A stretch of 64,000 nucleotides of DNA. Origin: JALORV01 sp963769745 (GTDB taxonomy: Bacteria; Pseudomonadota; Gammaproteobacteria; Burkholderiales; Burkholderiaceae_F). Location: the NCBI GenBank assembly GCA_963769745.1, contig CAVYNB010000002.1:128958-192957 (forward strand), read 5' to 3'. A program made the translations under genes and the position numbers. Under the pieces are notes generated by a model. It was given only the letters and a program-made list of their open reading frames with translations. It was not told the origin of the DNA and did not search any database. Below are positions 17,301 to 25,298 of the stretch, in pieces (positions within the stretch are counted from its first letter, which is position 1; every line of letters starts with the position of its first letter).

Positions 17301-18889
17301 CCGCCTGCGGCCACCGAGCGGACATTCAGCTTGGACCAGACCAGCCGGCCGTCGCGATGCACGAAGCGGCGCTCCGCCGCCTCGCTCTGCACGATGTCGC
17401 CGAGCAGCTGTTCGCGCATCGTGCGATAGCCGGGCTGATCGTCCGGAAGGACCAGCATCTCCGGGTCGTGCCCCATCAGCTCCTCGACCGGATAGCCGAC
17501 AGTGTCGCTCGCCGCACGATTGGCGCCGATCACGCGGAAGCTCGCGTCGAGCAGGAGTGCCGCCACCGGGCTTTCGTCGAACAACGCCCGGAACCGCTCG
17601 GCGCTCTCGGTCAGCGCATCCTCGGCCCGCTTGCGCTCCGTGGCATCGCGAGCGAGCAGCAGGATGAACTCGCGGCCGCTCTGCTCGACCCGCTGCACCA
17701 CCACCTCGACCGGGAAGGTCGAGCCGAACCGCGTCCGGTACGTCGCTTCGCCCTGATAGGCACCGCGCGCCAGCAACTGCTCGTAGAGTGTTTCGAATTC
17801 GCCCGCGCCCATGCCCGCATCGATCGAACCCAGCGACAGGCCGCGCAGGGCGTCGCGCTCGTAGCCGAGCGTCGACAGGGCTGTCTCATTGGCGTCGACC
17901 ACGGTGCCGTGCCGGTCGACTTCGAGCACCATCTCGCCGACGCGCTCGAGCGCGCGTCGCAATGCGGTCAGCGAACCCTCGGCAAAGTGCTCACGATCGA
18001 CGCGTTCGACCGTGATGAACACGCCATCGAAGCGGCCGTTCGCGTCGAACACCGGAGTGAGCTTGACCCGGACCCACGGCCGTTCGCCGTCGGGAAAGCG
18101 GGCCTCGACCTCGGTCGGAATACGGGAAACTCCGCTCGCCAGCCGCTGCAGTTCGATCTCCAGTCCGGCGAGCGCGGCAAGCCCCGGCGCATCGTGAAAG
18201 GCCTTGCCCAGGACCCCATCGGCCGCCACGCCAAGCAGCGCCTCGAGATGTTCGTTCCACACCCGATAGACACACTCGCGGTCGAGCACGCTGATGCCGA
18301 TGCTGGCACTCGCCAGCAGGTCCTCGACGAACTCGGACGCCGCGCGTGTCGCGCGCATCGCCGACTTGGGCACGGTGATGTCGCGCAGCACCGCGGTCAC
18401 ATGCATGTGCGCCGGTTCGACCCCGGTTTCGATCTGCAGGCGCACATCGAAGAGCTTCGGTCCGGTCGGGTGCGGGTACGAAAACTTGAACCAGCGCCCT
18501 TCCTGCGTTTCCAGCACGGCGGCCAGGCTCTCGTTCCACAGTGGCGCGAAATCGGCGAAGTGCTCGACATCCTCGAGCCGATGTTCGATGAACTGCCAGC
18601 GCGACACGGCCGTCGCGCGCTCGACCGCCGGATTCGCATAGACGACCCGTCGCTCGGAATTGAAGCGAAGGATCGCGTCCGGACAGTCCTCGAAGTACGC
18701 CAGGCCGGGCGCCGCCGTGAACGCAGAACGTTCAGCCGGAGCCGCCGTGGCGCTACGACCGCCCGCGGGCGGAACGCCCAGTGCAAGCGCGCGGTCGCCC
18801 GACATCACGTCCGGCGCGACCAAGGCAACCGCGCCACGCCGCGTTGAGGGCGACGCGGGGCGTCGGAGCCGGGTCGTAGTGTCGGACAC
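14308..18889 (-). CDS. Soluble histidine kinase with ten tandem PAS domains (one-base frameshift at 15166)
   Basis: About 1,520 residues, no membrane segment. I count ten PAS/PAC units in a row, each opening with a variant of the FDESPVAALLLD pattern and several ending in DITERK or DIDERK. The kinase module is HisKA_2 type, phospho-His in REVHHRIKNNLQGVAGLIQQ, with ATPase boxes NELGTNAIKH and SGLGLVKALL. Frames 14963-19030 and 14308-15162 meet in the tenth PAS; deleting one base at 15166 gives a smooth HALQHVVSEDAPQLL junction, so I treat it as one gene. Start is uncertain (GTG 18889 or ATG 18805). It lies directly upstream of the ANTAR regulator, its likely phosphorylation partner. Confidence 0.85.
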
Positions 18890-19017
18890 GCGTGTGCGGC
18901 GCAGGGTAGATGAAGTCGATTCAAGAATACTCCACGCCTGCCGCGGGACGCGCTTACCGACCCATCGGCAGACGCCACCGGAAGGCCGCGGGAGCCCGAT
19001 TTGCCGAAACGGGTGAC

Positions 19018-19044
19018 TAAAGATCCCCACGCGAGTGCCGAACT
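19018..19044 (+). promoter_or_regulatory. Sigma-28 (FliA) promoter of flgM
   Basis: TAAAGATC, exactly 11 bases, then GCCGAACT matches the flagellar sigma-28 consensus TAAAGTTT-N11-GCCGATAA at 5 of 8 and 6 of 8 positions, including the key TAAAG and GCCGA cores. Transcription would start near 19050, leaving a leader of about 20 bases before flgM. Confidence 0.8.
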
Positions 19045-19071
19045 CCGACGCATTGCCTTTGCGATGCGTCC

Positions 19072-19335
19072 ATGAAAACGACCCTCCTTCCCGAAGCCCT
19101 CAGATACGACTGGATCGGTCCGCTGGCCGGCCTGCCCTCCCCGACCGTTGCCTGCACCGAGATCGCCCGCGGGCCCGGGATGGCAGCCCGCCTCCAGACG
19201 CTCATGGTCAAGGGCATTGACGGCGTTCGCGTGGCGGCCGTGCAGGAAGTCATCAGGGCAGGCCGCTATGTCGCCGACACCGACGAGGTGGCCGCGGGCG
19301 TCCTCGCCGCAATCGCTCCCGGCCGGAGGCACTGA
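19072..19335 (+). CDS. flgM: Anti-sigma-28 factor FlgM
   Basis: The 87-residue protein keeps the FliA-binding C-terminal half of FlgM: VAAVQEVIRAGRYVADTDEVAAGVLA resembles the conserved V..lr.aI..G.Y.vd...vA..ll signature. FlgM holds FliA inactive until the hook-basal body is finished and is then exported through the flagellar channel. The short, disordered N terminus fits export. It is followed after 3 bp by flgN and preceded by a sigma-28 promoter, so FliA would induce its own inhibitor, the standard feedback loop. Confidence 0.88.
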   Translation: MKTTLLPEALRYDWIGPLAGLPSPTVACTEIARGPGMAARLQTLMVKGIDGVRVAAVQEVIRAGRYVADTDEVAAGVLAAIAPGRRH

Positions 19336-19338
19336 GCC

Positions 19339-19662
19339 ATGGGCGACAACCCGGCAGCACACCTGTTCGCCGAACTGATCCATGCGCTGCACGACGAAAG
19401 TGATGCGCTGGTCGCCAACGATGCGGCGCGCCTGACCGATGCCGCTCATCGCAAGGAACACCTGCTGCGCCTGCTGGCTCCACAGGCCAACGCGCTGCGC
19501 GCGATGCGGCGATCCGGCTGCGATGAACTGGAGCGATTTGCTCGCGAGGCGGCGCAACTGACGGCCCTCGATGGTGGTCATACGGTCAGCAATCTGGCGA
19601 CTTCAGGCGCGGCCGCAGTCACGGGACGAATGGCCGCCGTCCGCGCCGCGGATTCCGATTGA
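19339..19662 (+). CDS. flgN: Flagellar export chaperone FlgN
   Basis: A 107-residue, almost wholly helical protein with heptad-like Leu and Ala spacing (LIHALHDESDALVANDAARLTDAAHRKE). FlgN proteins are weakly conserved chaperones for the hook-junction proteins FlgK and FlgL. The assignment comes from size, helical character and the fixed position immediately after flgM. The C-terminal part of the usual 140-residue family is short here. It is probably translated from the same sigma-28 transcript as flgM. Confidence 0.75.
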   Translation: MGDNPAAHLFAELIHALHDESDALVANDAARLTDAAHRKEHLLRLLAPQANALRAMRRSGCDELERFAREAAQLTALDGGHTVSNLATSGAAAVTGRMAAVRAADSD

Positions 19663-19736
19663 TCGGCTGCGCGACGCCGCGAACATCGGCCTGGCCTGGC
19701 CGCGCCGCCAGCGCACTCAGTCGGTTCGAATCCTGA

Positions 19737-20474
19737 CTACCAGTTCTTGAGCTTGGACCGCAGGCGGGCCACCGCCTGGCTGTGCAGCTGACAGACGCGC
19801 GACTCGGTAATGCCCATCACGGCGCCGATTTCGCGCAGATTCAGGTCCTGCTCGTAGTACAGGCTCATCAGCAGCTTTTCGCGCTCCGGCAGTTCGTCGA
19901 TGGCCGCGACCAGCGCATGACGGAAGCGCTTGTCGCGCAGCTGTTCGCTGGGCTCGGCTCCGTTGACGACGAAGTGGCGCTCCAGGTAATCGTCATCGTC
20001 GTCGAAGCTGCCGAGATCGTCGAGATACACCAGCTGGGATCCGCGCGCCTCGCTCAGCATCTCGCGATAGTCGGCGATCGGCAAGCCCAGCTCCTCGGCG
20101 ATTTCCGCTTCATGCGGTGCACGCATCAACTTGCCCTCGAGCCGGTGGATTGCATTTTCGATATCACGCTGGCTCTTGCGTGCAGAGCGCGGTAGCCAGT
20201 CATTGGCACGCAGCTCGTCCAGCATCGCGCCACGCACTCGCTGCGAGGCATACACCTCGAACTGCGTGCCCTGTGACTCCTCGTAGCGGCAGATCGCGTC
20301 CATCAGCCCCATCATGCCGGCCTGGATCATGTCGTCGAGCTCGACGTTGGCCGGAAGCTTGGCGACCATCTGATGCGCTATGCGGCGAACCAGCGGCGTG
20401 TAACGACGCACATAGTCGTGCCTCTCGAACAGTCGCGGAGACGTATAGCTGTACAGAAACGCTTCGTTTTTCAC
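19737..20474 (-). CDS. fliA: Flagellar sigma factor FliA (sigma-28)
   Basis: About 245 residues from GTG 20474. Region 2 is visible (YTPLVRRIAHQMVAKLPANVELDDMIQAGMMGLMDA, then FEVYASQRVRGAMLDELR), region 3 as QRDIENAIHRLEGKL, and the region 4 helix-turn-helix as DLNLREIGAVMGITESRVCQLHSQAVARLRSKL. It directs transcription of late flagellar and chemotaxis genes and is held by FlgM. A sigma-28-like promoter lies about 55 bp upstream, consistent with partial autoregulation. An in-frame upstream extension exists but passes through that promoter, so I reject it. FliA and flgMN are convergent. Confidence 0.96.
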   Translation of the reverse strand: MKNEAFLYSYTSPRLFERHDYVRRYTPLVRRIAHQMVAKLPANVELDDMIQAGMMGLMDAICRYEESQGTQFEVYASQRVRGAMLDELRANDWLPRSARKSQRDIENAIHRLEGKLMRAPHEAEIAEELGLPIADYREMLSEARGSQLVYLDDLGSFDDDDDYLERHFVVNGAEPSEQLRDKRFRHALVAAIDELPEREKLLMSLYYEQDLNLREIGAVMGITESRVCQLHSQAVARLRSKLKNW

Positions 20475-20537
20475 GACCCACCCCACTGACCCGATGACCC
20501 GCATTCTTCGGGGGCGGTGCATTTCGCGAAGGGGCGA

Positions 20538-20563
20538 ATATCGGCAAGAAGCCCGGACATTTA
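20538..20563 (-). promoter_or_regulatory. Sigma-28-like promoter of fliA
   Basis: On the minus strand TAAA (20560-20563) is followed by 14 bases and GCCGATAT (20538-20545). The -10 box matches GCCGATAA at 7 of 8 positions; the spacing is one base shorter than usual. Transcription would begin near 20530. Confidence 0.6.
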
Positions 20564-20751
20564 AGGGGCGCCGCTGAAAATTCCTCGAGTGCCCAATCGT
20601 TCGGATGAGGACGGTCGACCGCTCGTCGGCGCGGTGCGAAATGCGCCCTGTTGCCGTCCCATTCCCGGTGGCGTCCTGCTCAAGCGTGAGAACCGTCCAA
20701 CCGATGCAATGGTTCATGCAGCAACCGGACGCTCGCCCACGGACTCTCCCA

Positions 20752-21183
20752 ATGACACGCGCAAAACTCATGAAGCAACTCGCCGAGATCGCCACGCGCC
20801 CGCTGGTGGACACGATGCATCAGCCCGTGCCTGCGGAACGCGTGCCCGAGTCGGCCGAACGCGACCTGTACGTGTGGTTCGAAGACACGTCGGCCCGGGC
20901 CACCGAAGGACGGCGCGGCATCGCCGGCCTGCCGGAGTCATTGCTGCCCTATGCACGCGGCATGCGCGTCGTGGAGCGCCGGTTTGCCGAGGGCCACATG
21001 CATCTGCTCGCCGCTGTACGACTGAAGTGCAAGGGCGAAACCGCCGATCGCATCGCGTCGCTCTACACGTCCGCGCTGTCGGTCGGCACGGTTGCGTGGA
21101 TCGGCACTGGCGCACAGTACGAACGGACCTGGACCGAGATGTACGGCACGAGAGCCCTGCTGCCGCGACCCGCGACCAGCTGA
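20752..21183 (+). CDS. Conserved-looking hypothetical protein
   Basis: From ATG 20752 the product is 143 residues (MTRAKLMKQLAEIATRPLVD), mixed helix and strand, soluble, with no motif I can name. Fragments such as DLYVWFEDTSARATEGRRGIAGLPE and RIASLYTSALSVGTVAWIGTGAQ look like real protein with normal codon use. The frame is open further upstream (to about 20605), but that part looks non-coding. It lies divergent from fliA, in the middle of flagellar genes, and could be sigma-28-controlled, although I see no promoter box. Confidence 0.55.
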   Translation: MTRAKLMKQLAEIATRPLVDTMHQPVPAERVPESAERDLYVWFEDTSARATEGRRGIAGLPESLLPYARGMRVVERRFAEGHMHLLAAVRLKCKGETADRIASLYTSALSVGTVAWIGTGAQYERTWTEMYGTRALLPRPATS

Positions 21184-21306
21184 GCCAAGCACGTCCCGCC
21201 CGGCGAGCCACCGTCAAGGTGGCGCCGCCTCCTCCCTGTCACGCCCGATTCTCGACGGCGAATTGCGTCGACGCCACCGCTTTGAGCCGCCGCAGGAGTC
21301 CCTGAG

Positions 21307-22056
21307 TCAGTCGGTGCGACGCATCTCAGGTGTTTCCGCAGGCAGCGCGACACTGCCGATCAGCTGCTGCAGCCCATTGCGGACGGCGGCCGTCAGGCCC
21401 ACGAATTCGCAGCCGATCCGCTCGGCGTCCCGCTCGCCCACCAGCGGTTCTATATGTCGCACGCGCAAGGTGACGTCTACACGACGGCCGCTGGAGGTCT
21501 GGATCTGGCAACGTTCGATCACACGATCGACAGCAAACAGACTACGGTCACACGGTCCCTGCAGCGACAGGCCACCGAGACTGAGGTCGCTGACCCGCAG
21601 GGCGTAGTACTGCATCGAACCGATGGCCCGCGGGACATGGCACAGCAGGGCCGGCGTCTTCACCCGCAACGAAGTCCGACGTTGCAGTCGCAGCATCTCG
21701 TGCGGTAACGGCAGCCGAAACGCCGCGCCGTTGGGTGTGAGCGCTTGCCCGCGCCCGGTCGTGAACTGCAGCTTCACGTTATCGATGAAGCCGACCATGA
21801 CCAGCGAGCCTGCGGCCGCGATGGCCGAACGGGCGACGGCATCCACCGTCAGGTCGACGATCAGTTCGTCAGCGCCGGCATGGACATCGAGCACGCTGCC
21901 GACGGCAAAGGCGGTGTCATTGCCGTAGTACAGCGTCACCAGCAGGTGCAGATCGCGTAGCTGCCGCAGCGCGGACACGATTTCGACGCGCGAACGGACC
22001 ACGAACCGCGCCATCGATGGCGACGGCGGTTCTGGAAACGGCGAGGTCATCCCCAT
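21307..22056 (-). CDS. ycgR: YcgR-type flagellar brake protein (PilZ)
   Basis: The 249-residue protein has an N-terminal YcgR domain (VDLTVDAVARSAIAAAGSLVMVGFIDNVKLQF) and a C-terminal PilZ domain. The cyclic di-GMP ligands are present: the RxxxR-type motif in LQRRTSLRV and the D-x-S-x-x-G motif in VSDLSLGGLSL. YcgR with bound cyclic di-GMP acts on the flagellar motor and slows swimming. It follows fliT after 37 bp on the same strand. The GGDEF-EAL protein at 4-7 kb and this receptor could form one signalling chain. Confidence 0.9.
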   Translation of the reverse strand: MGMTSPFPEPPSPSMARFVVRSRVEIVSALRQLRDLHLLVTLYYGNDTAFAVGSVLDVHAGADELIVDLTVDAVARSAIAAAGSLVMVGFIDNVKLQFTTGRGQALTPNGAAFRLPLPHEMLRLQRRTSLRVKTPALLCHVPRAIGSMQYYALRVSDLSLGGLSLQGPCDRSLFAVDRVIERCQIQTSSGRRVDVTLRVRHIEPLVGERDAERIGCEFVGLTAAVRNGLQQLIGSVALPAETPEMRRTD

Positions 22057-22093
22057 GGGATCAGTGCCTTCGGTGCCGACCGGCGCACGGCCG

Positions 22094-22390
22094 TCACCGT
22101 GCAGACGGCCCGTCGTTGCGGCGGCCGCCGGTCAGCAGCGCTTCCAGCTGTTTGAGCCAGGGTTCCGACAGTTCCCGGATCTCGGCGTCGTCCGCGAGGA
22201 TCATTCGCAGCAGCGCGAGCCGCTGTCGCCGCTCGGCGGCGACACGGCCGTCGGCGTGGGCCTGCTTGAGTCGAGCGATCAGCCGGCGGCAGGTCTCTTC
22301 CTCGCGCCCGACCTCATCCCAGTCCTCGACGCGTGCGGCTTCGAGCATGCGCCGGCTTGCGCCGGCAATCGCTTCATAGTGTTCGATCAT
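22094..22390 (-). CDS. fliT: Flagellar protein FliT
   Basis: About 98 residues from ATG 22390 (MIEHYEAIAGASRRMLEAAR). The protein is all helical, with the family pattern of an N-terminal YEAI..ASRRMLEAAR..DWDEV..EEE..R.LI helix pair and a C-terminal amphipathic helix (ELSEPWLKQLEALL). In enterobacteria FliT is the chaperone of the cap protein FliD and an antagonist of FlhDC. Finding it divergent from flhDC and upstream of ycgR fits that role. Assignment is by pattern and context because the family is short and variable. Confidence 0.75.
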   Translation of the reverse strand: MIEHYEAIAGASRRMLEAARVEDWDEVGREEETCRRLIARLKQAHADGRVAAERRQRLALLRMILADDAEIRELSEPWLKQLEALLTGGRRNDGPSAR

Positions 22391-22785
22391 CGAGCACCGT
22401 TCGGTGTTCTCACGTTGCCCATCGTCCGGCGGCATCTGTTCCCCATAGTGGCGCCCGCGGCGCCGTCCTCCACGCCGTGGACTCTAGCGAGCCGCGCGCC
22501 GTGTACATCGCCGAAGTGGACGGTCAATCCTGCGTCTTTTCGAGCGGGCACGTCCGCACTTCTGGATGCGCAGATCCGGCAACTGGTTCCCGCGATTGCG
22601 CGCTCTCCAGCCATTCCAGCGGAGCTTTGAGCCGATGTAGGAAAAAGCCCTACACGGGGACTGGACCCAGGCCGACATGCCGCCGGGCAGTGCACCGATT
22701 CAACGCGGACGGATCCATTCTCACAATGGCGTCACTTCGTAACCAACGTGCCCGCCGAATCGGGCCAACAGCAGGAGGGACCCAC
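22391..22785. other. fliT-flhD intergenic region with an inverted repeat
   Basis: The 395-base gap must hold the control region of the flagellar master operon. I see no gene in it. The clearest structure is the inverted repeat TGTAGG (22636-22641) and CCTACA (22649-22654) around an A-rich spacer, about 130 bases before flhD, possibly an operator. No convincing sigma-70 boxes or CRP sites were found by eye. Confidence 0.4.
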
Positions 22786-23136
22786 ATGAGCACCATCGCC
22801 GCCAGCAACGAACAACTGCTCCAGGAAATCCGCGAGGCCAACCTCGCCTACCTGGTGCTTGCCCAGCACATGATCCGCGCCGACAAGGCACAGGCGCTGT
22901 ATCGCCTGGGTGTCTCGGAAGAAGTCGCGACGATCATCGACCAGCTCTCCCCGGCGCAATTGATGAAGATCGCCGGCTCCAACCAGCTGATCCTGCGCTT
23001 CCGCTTCGACGACGACATGGTGTGGAACCTGCTGACGAGCCACAGCAAGAGCAAGTCGACCGCTGCCGGTGCCGCCGTTGCCGGCCTGCACGCCAACATC
23101 GTGATGGCCGGCCAGCTGGCCGACGTCACCGCCTGA
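22786..23136 (+). CDS. flhD: Flagellar master regulator subunit FlhD
   Basis: A 116-residue helical protein matching FlhD: LLQEIREANLAYLVLAQHMIRADKAQALYRLGVSEEVATIIDQLSP, then IAGSNQLILRFRFDDDMVWNLLTSH. FlhD and FlhC form a hetero-hexamer (D4C2) that activates class II flagellar operons, including fliA. The ATG has an excellent AGGAGGG seven bases upstream. flhC follows after 25 bp. The C-terminal tail, rich in Ala and Gly, is longer than in E. coli. Confidence 0.96.
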   Translation: MSTIAASNEQLLQEIREANLAYLVLAQHMIRADKAQALYRLGVSEEVATIIDQLSPAQLMKIAGSNQLILRFRFDDDMVWNLLTSHSKSKSTAAGAAVAGLHANIVMAGQLADVTA

Positions 23137-23161
23137 TCAGGCCGTCGCGGGGAGCCACGTC

Positions 23162-23716
23162 ATGCGCATCAAGAGCATCGTTTCCGAGAGCCGCCAGATC
23201 CAGCGTGCGATCGCCCTGATCAAGCTGGGCGCGCGCCTGCAGGTGCTGGAGTCCGAGACCGACCTGAGCTACGAGCGCCTGCTGCGCCTGTACAAGGAAG
23301 TCCAGGGCGAATCGCCGGCGCGCGGCATGCTGCCGTTCTCGACCGACTGGTTCATGACCTGGCAACCGAACATTCATTCGTCGCTGTTCCTGAACATGTA
23401 CGAGTACCTGGACAAGAGCAGCGAACTCGAAGAGATCGACGCCATCATCAAGGCCTATGAGCTGTATCTCGAGCAGATCCGTGCGCAGGGACTCGAGCCG
23501 CTGCTGTCGGTGACGCGCGCCTGGCGCCTGGTGAAGTTCGTCGACGCCGGCATGGTCACGCTGACCTCCTGCTGCAAGTGCGGCGGCAAGTTCGTCACGC
23601 ACACCTTCGAGCTGACCAAGGATTACGTCTGCGGCCTGTGCGAGCCCCCGGCCCGCGCCGGCAAGGGCAAGGCCCAGATCACGACGACCGCCGCTGCCGA
23701 CGAGACGCTGCACTGA
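23162..23716 (+). CDS. flhC: Flagellar master regulator subunit FlhC
   Basis: A 184-residue partner of FlhD. The DNA-binding N-terminal region is IQRAIALIKLGARLQVLESETDLSYERLLRLYKEVQG, followed by the hallmark GMLPFSTDWFMTWQPNIHSS. Four cysteines of the zinc site are present in SCCKCGGKFV and DYVCGLCEPP. Length and features are normal, with a disordered tail at the C terminus. A strong terminator and a hairpin repeat follow, which closes the operon. Confidence 0.97.
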   Translation: MRIKSIVSESRQIQRAIALIKLGARLQVLESETDLSYERLLRLYKEVQGESPARGMLPFSTDWFMTWQPNIHSSLFLNMYEYLDKSSELEEIDAIIKAYELYLEQIRAQGLEPLLSVTRAWRLVKFVDAGMVTLTSCCKCGGKFVTHTFELTKDYVCGLCEPPARAGKGKAQITTTAAADETLH

Positions 23717-23804
23717 TTCCAATTCCGTCGGGCGACCGACGGATTGCCGGTGGAGGCCACGGTCACCGGTACGTTCTTGAGTGGCATTCCTTTCCTCCGC
23801 TATT

Positions 23805-23832
23805 TGGCCCGGGCAACCGGGCCACTTTTTTT
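23805..23832 (+). terminator. Rho-independent terminator of flhDC
   Basis: TGGCCCGG, loop GCAA, CCGGGCCA (23805-23824), then C and seven T residues (23826-23832). An eight-base-pair GC-rich stem with a tetraloop and a T run is a textbook intrinsic terminator, 88 bp after the flhC stop. Confidence 0.92.
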
Positions 23833-23834
23833 GG

Positions 23835-24238
23835 GCGTCGCTCGTGTACGCGATCGGCTGCGCCGATCGCACGTGCACTCGCTCCGGTTACGCGCACTGC
23901 GTGCGCGCTCAAGACTGAATCGTCGGCTGCGCTCCGGAGCGGCCGCGCGCTCCGCCGAGCTACAACTGCACGGCACCCACCCTGCCCTCTCGCCAAGCGG
24001 GAGGGATGTGCACTCCTCCCCGCTCCCTCCTCGCCTGGCGGGAGGGAGGGCAACTCCGACATCGCAAGGGCCAATGCAACACGGGGTGGAGTGCGCTGCC
24101 TTTGACCTTCGGCGGAGCGCGCGGCCGCTCCGGAGCGCAGCCGACTGATCAGTGTTGAGCGGTTCGCGCGAAGCGCGAACCGTGCCGGAGCGAGTGCACG
24201 TGCGATCGGCGCAGCCGATCGCGTACACGAGCGACGCT
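23835..24238. repeat. Hairpin-rich intergenic repeat, copy 2, large inverted pair
   Basis: Two units face each other: 23835-23960 and, inverted, 24109-24238. Both start at the outside with GCGTCGCTCGTGTACGCG and contain GATCGGCTGCGCCGATC, then ACGTGCACTCGCTCCGG, and end with CTCCGGAGCGGCCGCGCGC. The middle stem differs: GCGCACtgcGTGCGC in the left unit, GTTCGCGCTTCGCGCGAAC in the right. The 148-base centre holds further C-rich/G-rich palindromes (CCCTCTCGCCAAGCGGGAGGG-like, about 23985-24050). Like copy 1 it lies between convergent genes and reaches the stop codon of the minus-strand gene. Confidence 0.8.
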
Positions 24239-25023
24239 ACGCGTACAGCGGCAGCTCCAGCTCCTGCACGAGCGAGGAATTGACGTAGGCGTGCAGTGCG
24301 AGTCGTTCCTGGTCGCCAAGACCGACGAAGGCGACGCCGAGGGTCGGATCGGGGGCACCCGGCTTCGGGTTTGCGTACAGCGCGTGCGCGCGCTTCGATG
24401 AGGACTTCCTGGTCGGCGACCTGCACGCGGAACACGACCCGGACCTCGTCGTAGAAGACAGCAAGTTCATCCTGCAGCGTGATCGCGGCACCGGCGGTCG
24501 ACAGGTCATGGATCAGGCCCTTGGCGAACCGGCCGTTGGCCTGCTGGCCCGGATAGACCATGCACTGGAGATCCGTGCGCACGCGGCGCGCCGCGCGCAG
24601 GTTGCGTTTTTCGACCTGGCGGCTGCCGGCCCAACCGATGTGAAGATAGGGAAACGGCGCCGTGCATACCTTGATCAGCGGCGAAACGAATTCGTAGACG
24701 AACTCGCCAGAGAAACTGCGGAAGCGGTACAGCCGCCCCTCGCGTAGGTAGAGCTGCGTTTCGTCGGGCGAGGTCACGAGCAGCGACTTGCCTTCGTGGA
24801 CACCGATCAACTTGACCGTGACAGCCGACTGCAGGCTTTCACCGTCGAGCCACATCTTCAGCTGACGCCACGAGGCGATCTCGCGCGTAGCTTGGCTGCG
24901 GTCCGCCGTGGTCATCGACACTGCTCCGACCACGGTCGGCACGGTGATCGAGCCCAGCGTGGCGGGGCCGGTGGGGCGATTCAGGGTGTTGAGTCCGACA
25001 GTGTTGGGTTCGGTGAGGTCCAT
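24237..25023 (-). CDS. Second PilZ-domain flagellar-brake-like protein (frameshift near 24388)
   Basis: About 260 residues from ATG 25023 (MDLTEPNTVG). A YcgR-like N-terminal barrel (MWLDGESLQSAVTVKLIGVHEGKSLLVTSPDE) precedes a PilZ-like domain with NLRAARRVRTDLQCMVYPG and IHDLSTAGAAITL; the last motif has D-x-S-x-x-G with Ala as the following residue. The reading frame shifts inside a GCGCGC run near 24388; the other frame continues as NPKPGAPDPTLGVAFVGLGDQERLALHAYVNS, which completes the domain. I take the shift as a one-base error. It may bind cyclic di-GMP and act on motility, next to flhDC. Confidence 0.75.
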
Positions 25024-25298
25024 GGCGCGGTCCCGGTCATCAACGTGTCCCAAGTTTGCGGTATTCCGCACGAACGGAGTGCTCCGAGAACCGCGCACCC
25101 GGTGTGCCAATTCATGCGCTAGATCGATCGGCGATCCGGGGCGCCGCACGTCGGCGCAATCGCTCGAAAAGCACCTTCGGTGTCAAGGCAGGACAGAAAG
25201 ATGCCGACATCCAAGAGGTGGAACCGGAGCGGGCCCGTTGCCTTCTTGGTCCCCGCCGAGCACCGACCTGCTTCGCGTTCCACGCCCGACACCGACCG

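Noticed and set aside
16277..18847. 856-codon plus-strand open frame
   Set aside because: Antisense shadow of the ten-PAS kinase; composition (Arg, His, Gln rich) is not protein-like.
19718..19735. GGTTCGAATCC, resembling a tRNA T-loop
   Set aside because: The T-stem does not pair beyond two bases and no acceptor, D or anticodon arms fit around it.
23800..24236. C-terminal extension of the second PilZ protein through the intergenic repeat
   Set aside because: The extension is out of frame with the true domain end and reads through the hairpin repeat and the flhDC terminator.
13021..24238. CRISPR array
   Set aside because: The repeats are stacked palindromes between convergent genes, without regular spacers or cas genes.
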